Shown here in pieces: positions 35,144 to 44,038 of a stretch of 64,000 nucleotides of DNA. The notes under the pieces are model-generated. The model was not told the origin of the DNA and searched no databases. It saw nothing but the letters and a program-made list of their open reading frames with translations. This stretch comes from JBBRYB01 sp038238115. GTDB taxonomy: Bacteria > Actinomycetota > Actinomycetes > Propionibacteriales > Nocardioidaceae. Position 1 is the first letter of the stretch. Every line of letters starts with the position of its first letter. The stretch lies in NCBI GenBank assembly GCA_038238115.1, contig JBBRYB010000015.1:25632-89631 (forward strand), in the 5' to 3' direction. The position numbers and the translations under genes are program-made.

Positions 35144-36085
35144 TCAGTGCCCGGCCCCGACCAGCCGTCGTGACTCCAGAGCCTGGTGGTAGAGGCGCCC
35201 GGCGCGGTACGACGACCGCACCATCGGTCCGCTCATCGCCCCGGCAAAGCCGAGGGCCAGCGCCTCGTCGCGCAGCTCGACGAACTCCTCGGGCTTGACC
35301 CAGCGCTCGACCCGGTGGTGACGCACCGACGGGCGCAGGTACTGCGTGATCGTGATGAGGTCGGTGCCGACCGAGCGCAGGTCCCCGAGCGCCGCGGTGA
35401 TCTCCTCGCGCGTCTCGCCCATGCCGAGGATCAGGTTGGACTTCGTGACGAGCCCGGCCCGCCGGGCCTGGTCGATGACGTCGAGCGATCGTTCGTAGCG
35501 AAAGCCTGGCCGGATCCGCCGGAAGATGCGCGGCACTGTCTCGATGTTGTGGGCGAACACCTCGGGGGCGGCGTCGAACAGCTGCCCCAGGAAGTCGGCC
35601 CTGCCGCTGAAGTCAGGCGCGAGCATCTCGACGCCGACACCAGGGTTGAGTGCGTGGATCTGGCGGATGGTCTCGGCATAAAGCCAGGCCCCCTCGTCCT
35701 CGAGGTCGTCGCGGCATACCCCGGTCACCGTGGCGTGGCGCAGCTGCATGGCGCGGACGCTCTCGGCCACCCGCAGCGGCTCACCCTCGTCGAGCGGTGC
35801 CGGCCGGCCGGTGTCGATCTGGCAGAAGTCGCACCGCCGAGTGCACTGGTCGCCGCCGATGAGAAACGTCGCCTCGCGGACCTCCCAGCATTCGAAGATG
35901 TTGGGACAGCCCGCCTCCTGGCACACCGTGTGCAGGCCCTCGCGTTTGACCAGAGCCTGCAGCTCGCTGTATTCCGGGCCCATCGTGGCGCGCGTCTTGA
36001 TCCAGGCGGGCTTCTTCTCGATGGGGGTTTCGGCGTTGCGCACCTCGAGGCGCAACATCCTTCGTCCTTCGGGCGAGATCGTCAC
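35144..36085 (-). CDS. lipA: Lipoyl synthase
   Basis: This radical-SAM enzyme inserts two sulfurs into the octanoyl chain on lipoyl domains. The product has 313 residues. The auxiliary cluster ligands are in HTVCQEAGCPNIFECW, the radical-SAM cluster in CTRRCDFCQID, and the C-terminal Ser ligand in GPMVRSSYRAG. The GTG at 36085 begins ISPEGRRMLRLEVRN like other actinobacterial LipA and lies six bases after TACCCT. It lies 79 bp from lipB on the same strand; together they feed sucB and gcv proteins. Confidence 0.96.
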   Translation of the reverse strand: MTISPEGRRMLRLEVRNAETPIEKKPAWIKTRATMGPEYSELQALVKREGLHTVCQEAGCPNIFECWEVREATFLIGGDQCTRRCDFCQIDTGRPAPLDEGEPLRVAESVRAMQLRHATVTGVCRDDLEDEGAWLYAETIRQIHALNPGVGVEMLAPDFSGRADFLGQLFDAAPEVFAHNIETVPRIFRRIRPGFRYERSLDVIDQARRAGLVTKSNLILGMGETREEITAALGDLRSVGTDLITITQYLRPSVRHHRVERWVKPEEFVELRDEALALGFAGAMSGPMVRSSYRAGRLYHQALESRRLVGAGH

Positions 36086-36097
36086 GTGCCCAGGGTA
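36086..36097 (-). promoter_or_regulatory. -10 element of a leaderless start (lipA)
   Basis: On the minus strand TACCCT (36097-36092) precedes the lipA GTG by six bases. This would give lipA its own promoter besides read-through from lipB. Confidence 0.45.
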
Positions 36098-36163
36098 CGC
36101 GCAGTCCGGCACGCCTCATGTCGGCCGGAAGGCGGATCAGACCGGGTCGCGTCGAAATGTCGC

Positions 36164-36904
36164 TCAGAGGTCTGGCGACCGGTCGTACGGCGACCAGCCC
36201 AACAGGTCGCGCAGGTGGTACTGGACATGTGGCACCGCCTCGCCGACACCCACGTCGCGGCTCAGCTCGGCGCTCAGGGTGGTCACGGCGGCGTCACGAA
36301 TGCCGCAAGGCACGATCGCGTCGTAGGCGTCCAGGGAGTTGTCACAGTTGAGGGCCAGACCGTGCATGGTGACACGGCGAGACACCCGCACCCCGAGGGC
36401 GGCGACCTTGCGCTGGGGACGAAGACCGTCGGCGGCCAGCCAGACACCGCTACGCCCCTTGACGCGCCCGGTGGCAAGGCCGAGGTCCGCGCACACCCGG
36501 ATGAGCGCCTCCTCGAGCCGCCGGACGAAGTCGACGACGTAGACGTGCTCGGGAAGCTTGGTGATCGGATATCCGACGAGCTGGCCGGGACCGTGCCAGG
36601 TGATCTTGCCGCCGCGGTCGACCTCGACGACCGGCGTACCGTCGACGGGCCGGTCCTGAGCCTCGGTTCGCTTGCCCGCGGTATAGACCGGTGTGTGCTC
36701 CAACAGCCACACCACGTCGCCGATCTCGTCGGCGACCCGCTGAGCGTGCAGGGCCCGCTGGGCCTGCCAGCCGGCCCGGTAGTCGACGGCGTTGCGTCCG
36801 AAGCCGCCGAGGCGCATGCCGAGACTCACGGTCGCCGACCGCTTCTGCTTCTGCGCTGCCATCCGGAGCGGCTGATCGGCGATCACCACTCCATCTTGCC
36901 TCAT
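36164..36904 (-). CDS. lipB: Octanoyl-ACP:protein octanoyltransferase
   Basis: LipB moves octanoate from ACP to lipoyl domains as the first step of lipoate synthesis. The product has 246 residues. VVWLLEHTPVYTAGKRT, then DRGGKITWHGPGQLVGYPI and GVRVSRRVTMHGLALNCD are conserved; the catalytic Cys lies in IVPCGIRDAAVTTL and the Lys in RKVAALGVR. The first 15 residues are an extension before AAQKQKRSATVS. The start ATG at 36904 overlaps the stop codon of the CFA-type gene (ATGA), which supports this longer form and couples lipB to lipid modification. Confidence 0.95.
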   Translation of the reverse strand: MRQDGVVIADQPLRMAAQKQKRSATVSLGMRLGGFGRNAVDYRAGWQAQRALHAQRVADEIGDVVWLLEHTPVYTAGKRTEAQDRPVDGTPVVEVDRGGKITWHGPGQLVGYPITKLPEHVYVVDFVRRLEEALIRVCADLGLATGRVKGRSGVWLAADGLRPQRKVAALGVRVSRRVTMHGLALNCDNSLDAYDAIVPCGIRDAAVTTLSAELSRDVGVGEAVPHVQYHLRDLLGWSPYDRSPDL

Positions 36905-38166
36905 CGCTCAGCAGGTCTCTCGAACCTGATCTGACTCACTCCCAGGTAGCGCGAGGCGAAGCCGGCCTCGCAGTAGGCGAGGTAGAACTCCCAGGTACGC
37001 CGGAAGGCCTCGTCGAAGCCCTGCCGGCTGATCGACTCCCAGTTGGCATTGAACTGGTCACGCCACCGGTGCAACGTCTCCGCGTAATGCAAGCCCAGGT
37101 CGCGTCGATCGGTGACCCGTAGCCGGGTGCCGGCCGCGCACACCGCCTCGATCGCCTCCAGCGACGGGATCAGGCCGCCCGGGAAGATGTGCTTCTGGAT
37201 CCAGCCGTAGGAGTTCCGGGTCTCGATCAGCCGCTGGTGACTCATCAGGATCGCCTGGATCGCGACCCGCCCCCCTGGCGCCAGATGAGCGTCGATCGTG
37301 GCGAAGTAGCTCGGCCAGAACTCCTCGCCGACGGCCTCGATCATCTCGATGCTCACGATCGCGTCGAACTCGCCGACCACGTCGCGATAGTCGACGATCC
37401 GAACCTCCGCGAGGTGGTCGAGGCCACGCTCCTTGATGCGCTCGGTGGCGAGTTCGGCTTGCTCCTGTGACAGCGTGATCGAGGTGACCAGGGCGCCGCG
37501 CTCCGCCGCGCGGATGGCCAGCGACCCCCAGCCGGAGCCGATCTCCAGCAGACGGGTGCCGTCGCCCACGTCGGCGTAGTCGAGGATGCCGTCGAGCTTG
37601 CGGAGCTGGGCGGTCTCGAGTGACTCGGACGCCATGTTGCCTGGCGCCGTGGCGTGAGGCTCGGTTTCGAACCACGCGGAGGAGTAGGTCATCGTGGCGT
37701 CGAGGAACGCGCTGAACAGCGCGTTGGACATGTCGTAGTGTGCCTCGATGTTGGACTTCGAGCCGTCCCGGGTGTTGCTGGTATGGCGGGGGAGCTTGCG
37801 GTCGATGACCCCGCGCATCCGTCGCAGCGATGCGGGCATGAGCTCGGCCACCTGGGTCGCGAAGGGCGTGAGCAGCTCGGCAAGGTCGGTCCCGTCGCCG
37901 GCCCTCCAGTCGCCGGCGACGTACGCCTCCCCGAAGGCCATCTTGGCGTCGGTGCCCAGCCGCCGGTAGAAGCTCGCGGGATCGACCACCTCGAAGACGG
38001 GCGCCCGTCCAGGCGCCGGGCCCCAGGCCGTCCCGTCCGGGAACTCGAAGCGGACGTCGACCCGCCTGGCCGCGATCTTGACCACCGAACGCGCCACTCT
38101 GGCGGCAACCGCGGCATACAACTCAGACAACGAACCGGACCCATCTCTCGTCGTGGCTGTCGACAC
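36901..38166 (-). CDS. Cyclopropane-fatty-acyl-phospholipid synthase family
   Basis: The product has 421 residues: an N-terminal domain of about 120 residues typical of CFA synthases (FEVVDPASFYRRLGTDAKMAFGEAYVAGDW), then a methyltransferase domain with NIEAHYDMSNALFSAFLD, the SAM loop LLEIGSGWGSLAIRAAE, and SIEMIEAVGEEFW; the C terminus has the ETLHRWRDQF motif near the active site. It should use SAM to modify an unsaturated acyl chain in the membrane, giving a cyclopropane or methyl-branched chain. Its likely partners (FAD oxidoreductase, DUF1365, SDR) lie 3-5 kb downstream on the same strand behind lipB, lipA and DUF4191. The GTG start follows TAACCT by seven bases. Confidence 0.94.
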   Translation of the reverse strand: MSTATTRDGSGSLSELYAAVAARVARSVVKIAARRVDVRFEFPDGTAWGPAPGRAPVFEVVDPASFYRRLGTDAKMAFGEAYVAGDWRAGDGTDLAELLTPFATQVAELMPASLRRMRGVIDRKLPRHTSNTRDGSKSNIEAHYDMSNALFSAFLDATMTYSSAWFETEPHATAPGNMASESLETAQLRKLDGILDYADVGDGTRLLEIGSGWGSLAIRAAERGALVTSITLSQEQAELATERIKERGLDHLAEVRIVDYRDVVGEFDAIVSIEMIEAVGEEFWPSYFATIDAHLAPGGRVAIQAILMSHQRLIETRNSYGWIQKHIFPGGLIPSLEAIEAVCAAGTRLRVTDRRDLGLHYAETLHRWRDQFNANWESISRQGFDEAFRRTWEFYLAYCEAGFASRYLGVSQIRFERPAER

Positions 38167-38179
38167 AGCACCCAGGTTA
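38167..38179 (-). promoter_or_regulatory. -10 element of a leaderless start (CFA-type gene)
   Basis: On the minus strand TAACCT (38179-38174) precedes the GTG at 38166 by seven bases and no ribosome binding site is present. Confidence 0.5.
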
Positions 38180-38314
38180 GGGGCCGCGAGCGCCAGATAG
38201 CTTCACTGAGGGATTCGACACCGACTCACGATCAGATTGGCCCATCCGTGCCGGTTTGTCGGGGCCTGTGGACAACGGCGACAGAGACCGGCTCGATGAG
38301 GGCAGAGTAGGTGG

Positions 38315-38917
38315 ATGCGCGCATCAGGCCATCGCCATGTCAGCCGGTCGCCGGCCAGCGCCCGTCACCCGGCAGCGACGTTGGCGGTCCTCGTCGTGGC
38401 CGTGGCGGCGCTGGGTGCGAGCGGCGTCGCTGTCGTGTCGCTCGACGAGCAGGCACCGCACCAGGGGTCGACGGCGTCCGCGGAGCCGGCTTTCGGCTCC
38501 CCGCCGAGCCGTTCACGGCCCAGCGAACCCGGTCCTGAGGTGGCGACGTGGCGGGAGGTGGTCCGTGCACTCGTCGCCCGGCGAAGCTTCGCGTGGCACC
38601 GCGGTGACCCGACCCTCCTGGACAGCGTGTACGTCGCCGGCTCGACCGTAGAGAGTCGTGACCGGCGGATGATGCGTGCCTATGCCGCCCGAGGCCTCGA
38701 TGTGCGCGGCGCTCGACTTCGGCTGGGGTCGGTCACCGAGCGATCCCGCACAAGGGGTGTCGTACGCATTCAGCTGGTGGATCGGCTCGGCCCGACCACC
38801 GCTGTCGGCACGTCCGGGCAGAGATACTCGCTTCCGCGCGACCTCCCGAGCCGGCACGTGCTCGTGCTGCGACGGGTCGGCGGCGCCTGGCGGATCGCAA
38901 ACATCCGCCTCGGCTGA
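38315..38917 (+). CDS. Exported protein with an NTF2-like C-terminal part
   Basis: The product has 200 residues. One hydrophobic segment (TLAVLVVAVAALGASGVAVV, residues 22-41) acts as signal or membrane anchor. After a Ser/Pro-rich linker, the C-terminal 120 residues (WREVVRALVARRSFAWHRGDPTLLDSVYV ... VLVLRRVGGAWRIANIRLG) have the helix-sheet pattern of NTF2/SnoaL-like domains, in which a GD pair precedes the first strand. This is an inference from pattern only. The ATG at 38315 lacks a good ribosome binding site. Divergent from the CFA-type gene. Function unknown. Confidence 0.7.
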   Translation: MRASGHRHVSRSPASARHPAATLAVLVVAVAALGASGVAVVSLDEQAPHQGSTASAEPAFGSPPSRSRPSEPGPEVATWREVVRALVARRSFAWHRGDPTLLDSVYVAGSTVESRDRRMMRAYAARGLDVRGARLRLGSVTERSRTRGVVRIQLVDRLGPTTAVGTSGQRYSLPRDLPSRHVLVLRRVGGAWRIANIRLG

Positions 38918-38924
38918 GACGACC

Positions 38925-39818
38925 TCAGCCGTGGGCGAGCGCGGCGTCCACCTGAGCCTCGATCGTCGGGTGCTCGAACGTGAAGCCAAGCTCCATCAGG
39001 CGTCGAGGACTGGCGTTGACGCTCCCGAGCACCTCGCTCGACAGGTCGCCGGCGATCGCCCTGATCGCGAAGGCGGGTGTGGCCAGCAGAGTCGGGCGGT
39101 GCAGCCGTTTGCCCAAAGCGGCGGTGAGGTCGGCGTTGGTCGCCGCGACCGGCGCCACCATGTTGTAGACCCCGGCTGCCGACGAGTCGGTGGCAAGCAA
39201 CGTCACCGCCGCGACATAGTCGCGCAGCGAGATCGAGGGGAACCACTGCTCTCCGCTGCCGAGTCGGCCACCTACCCCGACCAGAAACGGCAGTTTCATC
39301 AGCCGAAGTGCCCCGCCGGAACCGTCGAGCACGACCCCCGTGCGCAGGATGACGACACGCGCCCCAGCGTCTCGTGCGCCTGCTGTCGCCGCCTCCCACT
39401 GCTGCGCCACGCCGGCGAGGAACGTCTGGCCGGGTGGCGAGTCCTCGTCGAGGCTCTCATCGCCTCGGTCTCCGTAGAAGCTGATACCGCTCTGGCTGAC
39501 CAGGGCAGGCTTGTCGTCGACGCCGGCAACCGCGTCGGAGATCGTGTGCGTCGCGGCGACGCGACTGTCCAGGATCTGCTGCTTGTACGACGACGTGACC
39601 GGCCAGCGGGCGATCGGCGCCCCAGACATGTTGATGACGGTGTCGGCGGCCGCCACAACCGATGGGTCGAGCTCGCCTCGATAAGGGTCCCAGCGGACTT
39701 CGGCGTCTGTCGTCGGCTCGCGTCGCACGAGCAGGGTGAGGTCGTGCCCGGCCGCGGCCAGGTGGGAGCGAAGCGCCGAGCCGAGGAAGCCGGAGGCGCC
39801 GCAGAGAAGGATGTGCAT
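38925..39818 (-). CDS. TIGR01777-type NAD-dependent epimerase
   Basis: The product has 297 residues. It has the Rossmann motif HILLCGASGFLGSALRSHL, INMSGAPIARWPVTSSYKQQIL, ALVSQSGISFYGDRGDESLDEDS, and a C-terminal DUF1731-like end (LGSVNASPRRLMELGFTFEHPTI). This is the YfcH/SulA-like subgroup of extended SDRs, for which no reaction is known. It corresponds to Rv2216 beside dlaT and lipB in mycobacteria, so a link to lipoate or pyruvate/oxoglutarate dehydrogenase metabolism is likely. It follows sucB by 114 bp. Confidence 0.93.
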   Translation of the reverse strand: MHILLCGASGFLGSALRSHLAAAGHDLTLLVRREPTTDAEVRWDPYRGELDPSVVAAADTVINMSGAPIARWPVTSSYKQQILDSRVAATHTISDAVAGVDDKPALVSQSGISFYGDRGDESLDEDSPPGQTFLAGVAQQWEAATAGARDAGARVVILRTGVVLDGSGGALRLMKLPFLVGVGGRLGSGEQWFPSISLRDYVAAVTLLATDSSAAGVYNMVAPVAATNADLTAALGKRLHRPTLLATPAFAIRAIAGDLSSEVLGSVNASPRRLMELGFTFEHPTIEAQVDAALAHG

Positions 39819-39932
39819 GTCACCATCCTGCCGGTCCCGGTGCTGGCTCGACGGACGCCTCCCTGCTGCCGCTTCGCCTCCGGATCGCCGCCGGACAGTC
39901 CCTGTTTCTCACCGCCGGTTACCGCCTGCGCC

Positions 39933-42017
39933 TCAGCCGCCGAGCTCAGCCTCGAAGTTTGCCTCTTCGAGCCGCTGCTTGACGGTGGACAGGAATCGGG
40001 CCGCGTCGGCGCCGTCCACCAGGCGGTGATCGTAGGTGAGGGCGAGATAGGCCATCTGGCGCACGCCGATGGTCTCGCCCAGCCGGGGGTCGCTCAGCAC
40101 AACGGCCCGCTTGACGACCGTCCCGGTTCCGAGAATCGCCACTTGCGGCTGGTTGATGATCGGCGTGTCGAACAGAGCCCCTCGGCTGCCGGTGTTGGTC
40201 AGCGTGAAGGTCCCCCCTGACAGCTCGTCGGGGTTGATCTTGTTGTTGCGGGTGCGCTCGGCCAGGTCGGCGATCTTGCGGGACAACCCCGCGATGGAGA
40301 GGTCACCGGCGTTGCTGATGACGGGCACCAGCAGGCCGCGTTCGGTGTCGACAGCCACGCCCAGGTGCTCGCCGTCGTGGTATGTGACAGTGCCGGCCTC
40401 GGTGTCGATCGACGCGTTGACCTGGGGATAGGTCTTCAAGGCGTCGACCGCCGCCTTGGCGAAGAACGGCAGGAACGAGAGCTTGACACCCTCGCGCTGC
40501 TCGAAGGCGGCCTTGTGTCGGTCTCGCAGCCGCGAGATCGCGGTGACATCGACCTCGACGACAGTGGTGAGCTGAGCCGAGACCTGCAGCGACTCGACCA
40601 TGCGCGTTGCGATGACCTTGCGCAGCCGACTCAGCTTCTCGGTCTTGCCACGCAACGGGCTCGGTGTCGCCGCCGGCGCCGACGCGGCCGGGGTCTCGGC
40701 AGCGGGAGCCGGGGCTGCCTGCTCCGCCGCCTTGGCGGCCTCGAGCACATCCTGCTTTCGGATCCGACCCCCAACACCGGTGCCTGTGACACCCGCGAGG
40801 TCGACGCTGTGCTGCGAGGCCAGCTTGCGCACCAGTGGTGTGACGTAGCTCTTGCCGTCCGAGCTCGTCGATGAGGGCTGCTCACCTTCACCTGGAGTCG
40901 CGCGGGCTTCGCCGCCATTGGCCGACGGCTTGTCCTGCGTGGCCTGTTGCTCCGACTCCTCCGCCTTGGCCGCTTCTGGCTCGGCCTCTTCTTTCTCCGC
41001 CTCTGGCTCAGGCTCCGGCTTCTCGTCGGGGGCCGGCTCGGGCGTCTTCTCGGGCTCGGCGTCGTCATCGGCCGCTGGAGCTTCGCCGGAGGAGTCCGGC
41101 GGTGACCCCGATCCGATGACGGCGAGGACGCCGCCCACCTCGACTGTCTCGTCCGCGTCCGCCCTGATCTCGAGCAGCGTCCCCGCGACCGGTGAGGGGA
41201 TTTCGGTGTCCACCTTGTCCGTGGACACCTCGAGCAGCGGCTCGTCGACGGCCACATCGTCCCCCACCGACTTCAGCCATTGGGTGACGGTGCCCTCGGT
41301 GACACTCTCGCCCAGCTCGGGCAACGTGACGTCGGTGGACGCAGCCGCGGAGTCGCCCCCGGAGCTTGATCGGGCGTCGGCCCGGGCGGCGGGTGCCGTC
41401 TCCGAGGGAGGTTGCTTCTGGGCGCCTTCGTCCGTCTGTGTGTCTTCGGCGTCCTCGCTCGGCTGGCTCTGCTGCGAGGTGTCCTCGCTCGGCTGGCTCT
41501 GCTGCGACGTGTTCTCGGTGCTGTCATCATCGCCGCCGTCGTCGCGCTCCTTGCTGGCGCTCTCCTCGGCTGGCTCCTGGGCCTGCGCGCTTTCGTCCTG
41601 CGCGCTCTCGCCCTGTGCGTCCTCGTCCTGCGCGCTCTCGCCCTGTGCGTCCTCGTCCTGCGCGCTCTCGCCCTGTGCGTCCTCGTCCTGCGCGCTCTCG
41701 CCCTGTGCGTCCTCGTCCTGCGCGCTCTCGCCCTGGGTGTCTTCACCCTGCGCCGCGGCTCCGTCTACGCCCGACTCGCCCTCAGCACCGATGACCGCGA
41801 GCACCGCGCCCACCTCGACCGTCTCGTCCTCGGAGGCCTTGATCTCGAGCAAGGTCCCAGCTACGGGCGAGGGGATCTCGGTGTCGACCTTGTCGGTCGA
41901 GACCTCGAGCAGCGGCTCGTCGACGGCGATCTCGTCACCGACCGACTTGAGCCACTGCGTGACAGTGCCCTCCGTGACGCTCTCGCCGAGGGCCGGGAGG
42001 GTTACTTCAGTCGCCAT
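39933..42017 (-). CDS. sucB: 2-oxoglutarate dehydrogenase E2 (two lipoyl domains)
   Basis: This dihydrolipoamide acyltransferase has 694 residues. Two lipoyl domains (residues 1-80 and about 227-305) each carry the Lys in STDKVDTEIPSP. Between them is an acidic Gln/Glu/Asp/Ala linker with five 10-residue repeats of the AQGESAQDED type. An E3-binding domain follows (YVTPLVRKLASQHSVDLAGVTGTGVGGRI), then the catalytic domain with LTYDHRLVDGADAARFL. Such actinobacterial E2 proteins can serve both pyruvate and 2-oxoglutarate complexes (DlaT/SucB). lpdA upstream supplies the E3 partner, lipB/lipA the lipoate. Confidence 0.96.
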   Translation of the reverse strand: MATEVTLPALGESVTEGTVTQWLKSVGDEIAVDEPLLEVSTDKVDTEIPSPVAGTLLEIKASEDETVEVGAVLAVIGAEGESGVDGAAAQGEDTQGESAQDEDAQGESAQDEDAQGESAQDEDAQGESAQDEDAQGESAQDESAQAQEPAEESASKERDDGGDDDSTENTSQQSQPSEDTSQQSQPSEDAEDTQTDEGAQKQPPSETAPAARADARSSSGGDSAAASTDVTLPELGESVTEGTVTQWLKSVGDDVAVDEPLLEVSTDKVDTEIPSPVAGTLLEIRADADETVEVGGVLAVIGSGSPPDSSGEAPAADDDAEPEKTPEPAPDEKPEPEPEAEKEEAEPEAAKAEESEQQATQDKPSANGGEARATPGEGEQPSSTSSDGKSYVTPLVRKLASQHSVDLAGVTGTGVGGRIRKQDVLEAAKAAEQAAPAPAAETPAASAPAATPSPLRGKTEKLSRLRKVIATRMVESLQVSAQLTTVVEVDVTAISRLRDRHKAAFEQREGVKLSFLPFFAKAAVDALKTYPQVNASIDTEAGTVTYHDGEHLGVAVDTERGLLVPVISNAGDLSIAGLSRKIADLAERTRNNKINPDELSGGTFTLTNTGSRGALFDTPIINQPQVAILGTGTVVKRAVVLSDPRLGETIGVRQMAYLALTYDHRLVDGADAARFLSTVKQRLEEANFEAELGG
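41591..41740 (-). repeat. Five 30-bp tandem repeats in the sucB linker
   Basis: Units start at 41591, 41621, 41651, 41681 and 41711. The inner three are identical and the outer two differ by a few bases. Each encodes ten residues of the flexible linker between the two lipoyl domains. Confidence 0.92.
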
Positions 42018-42093
42018 AGGGGTTGAGTTCCTCTTGTCTTCGGGCCGGGTCGCGGAGGGCGCACGTCTTCGGGCCTCAGCCTACGACGAATCC

Positions 42094-43479
42094 TCAGGAG
42101 TGCGCGTGCAGTGGTTTGCCGGCGAGGGCCATGTGCGCCTCGCCGAGCGCCTCGCTCTGCGTGGGGTGCATGTGGACAAGCGGGGCGACGTCTTCGGGGA
42201 AGGCATCCCAGTTGTAGATCAGCTGCGCTTCCGCAATCAACTCGCCCACCCGGGCGCCCACGAGGTGGACACCCAGCACAGGGCCGGCCCTCCGGCGTAC
42301 GAGCTTGACGAAACCCTGAGTCTTGAGGATCTGGCTCTTGCCGTTGCCGCCGAGGTCATACGTCAGCGTCTCGACCTGGTCATCGCCGTACGTGGCCCGG
42401 GCCGCGTCCTCGCTCAGCCCGACCGACGCCACCTCCGGGTCGCAGTAGGTCACCCGGGGGATTCCCGCCTCGTCGATCACCGCCGGAGCCAGTCCCGCGA
42501 TCTCCTCGGCCACGAAGATCCCCTGCTGGAACCCACGATGGGCGAGCTGCATACCGGGCACGATGTCGCCTACCGCATAGACGCCGTCCACGTTGGTGCG
42601 CAGCCGCTGGTCGGTCAGGACGAAGCCCTGCTCCATCGCGATGCCCTGATCCTCAAATCCGAGGTCGCGGGTGCTGGGACCTCGGCCGACCGCGACGAGC
42701 AGCAGGTCGGCCGCATAGGTCTCACCGGTCTCGACAGTTACCTTGACGCCGCCGTCGGTTCGCTCGACACCGGAGATCGACACCCCGGTCACGAACCCGA
42801 TGCCGCGTCGGCGGAAGGCGCGCTCGAGTGCTGCCGAGCTGGCCTGGTCCTCGACGGGGAGGAGTCGCGGCATCGCCTCGAGGATCGTCACCTCGGCACC
42901 GAAGGAGCGCCACGCCGAGGCGAACTCCACCCCGATGACCCCTCCGCCCAGCACGACGGCCCGCGCCGGCAACTCTTCGAGCTGCATCGCCTCCCAGCTG
43001 CTGATCACCTGGCTGCCGTCGAGATCAACGCCCGACACCGAGCGGGTGTAGGAGCCGGAGGCCAAGACGACGCTCCTGCCCTCGTAGCCAGTGCCGGCGA
43101 CATCGACCGTGTGAGGTGCGACCAGCCTGCCCGTGCCTTCGACGACGGTGATGCCGCGGCTCTTGACCAGACCTTGCAGCCCCTTGTAGAGGCGGCCGAC
43201 GACGCCGTCCTTGTACGTGTTGACTCCGCGAAGGTCGACACCCAGCAGCGAGGCCTGGACGCCGAACTGGTCCGAGCCACGCACCGCATCGGCCACCTCT
43301 GCGGCGTGCAGCAGCGCCTTCGTCGGGATGCAGCCGCGGTGCAGGCAGGTGCCTCCGATCTTGTCCTTCTCGACGAGGGCGACGCTCAAGCCGAGCTCTG
43401 ACGCGCGAAGCGCACAGGCATAACCCCCGCTGCCTCCCCCCATGATGACAAGGTCGAATCCAGTGTCACCGTCTGTCAC
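42094..43479 (-). CDS. lpdA: Dihydrolipoyl dehydrogenase
   Basis: The E3 subunit reoxidises dihydrolipoamide with NAD+. The product has 461 residues. FAD motif VIMGGGSGGYACALRASELG, redox disulfide in GGTCLHRGCIPTKALLH, NAD motif VVLGGGVIGVEFASAW, second FAD site YAVGDIVPG, and the C-terminal His-Glu pair in HMHPTQSEALGEAH. The GTG at 43479 has GGAGG four bases upstream. It precedes sucB on the same strand with a 76-bp gap, so the two are one operon. Confidence 0.97.
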   Translation of the reverse strand: MTDGDTGFDLVIMGGGSGGYACALRASELGLSVALVEKDKIGGTCLHRGCIPTKALLHAAEVADAVRGSDQFGVQASLLGVDLRGVNTYKDGVVGRLYKGLQGLVKSRGITVVEGTGRLVAPHTVDVAGTGYEGRSVVLASGSYTRSVSGVDLDGSQVISSWEAMQLEELPARAVVLGGGVIGVEFASAWRSFGAEVTILEAMPRLLPVEDQASSAALERAFRRRGIGFVTGVSISGVERTDGGVKVTVETGETYAADLLLVAVGRGPSTRDLGFEDQGIAMEQGFVLTDQRLRTNVDGVYAVGDIVPGMQLAHRGFQQGIFVAEEIAGLAPAVIDEAGIPRVTYCDPEVASVGLSEDAARATYGDDQVETLTYDLGGNGKSQILKTQGFVKLVRRRAGPVLGVHLVGARVGELIAEAQLIYNWDAFPEDVAPLVHMHPTQSEALGEAHMALAGKPLHAHS

Positions 43480-43693
43480 GTGTCCTCCGAACCGTTGAGC
43501 TGCACGTCGCTCAGCCTCAGAACCGCCCCGTCATCCTTCCACTCTGCGGTTCGAGATCGCCCGGCAGGTCTGGCCGGGTGGTGCAGCGTGGAAAACCGGG
43601 TCGAGTTGGGCGATGGGAGATACTGGTCGCACGGCACCGGCCGTGACACAGCACGCCGACAGAGGTGTCAGAGGCGAGGAAGGCAGCACATCG

Positions 43694-44002
43694 ATGGGGT
43701 TCCTGCGGCGACGGCGCAGCAAGTCGGGAGTGCTTCGTCAGGCTGAGTCCGACGATGCGCGCTATCTCAAGGAGTGGATCCAGACCCGGTCGGGGATCGA
43801 AGGGTTCCTGGAGCCTCGCACCGCTGTCACAGACACGACGATGCTCCTGGTCGCGATAACCGGAGAGTGGACCCGCCGCCGGGTCCCCTCCGTCGAGTGG
43901 GCGCACAACTTCTGCAATAAGAACGCGATTCCTAGCTATGACGCCGCTGTCGTCGGCTACCCGGAGCGCATGCGTGAGTGGAACAGGCGCAACAAGACCT
44001 GA
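43694..44002 (+). CDS. Small basic conserved hypothetical protein
   Basis: The product has 102 residues: a basic start GFLRRRRSKSGVLRQ, then DARYLKEWIQTRSGIEGFLEPRTAVTDTTMLLVAITGEWTRR and a C-terminal AIPSYDAAVVGYPERMREWNRR. It resembles a small actinobacterial protein often annotated as an oxidoreductase fragment beside lpdA or pepA, but no catalytic motif is seen. The ATG at 43694 has GAGGAAGG upstream; an ATG at 43613 would add unconserved residues. Divergent from lpdA and convergent with pepA. Confidence 0.8.
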   Translation: MGFLRRRRSKSGVLRQAESDDARYLKEWIQTRSGIEGFLEPRTAVTDTTMLLVAITGEWTRRRVPSVEWAHNFCNKNAIPSYDAAVVGYPERMREWNRRNKT

Positions 44003-44038
44003 CCGTGGGGAGAGAAGCGCGATCGGGCATCGAAATGG

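Noticed and set aside
42018..43401. Plus-strand frame across sucB and lpdA with Ser/Cys-rich repeats
   Set aside because: The repeat is the reverse side of the SucB linker repeats, not a real repetitive protein.
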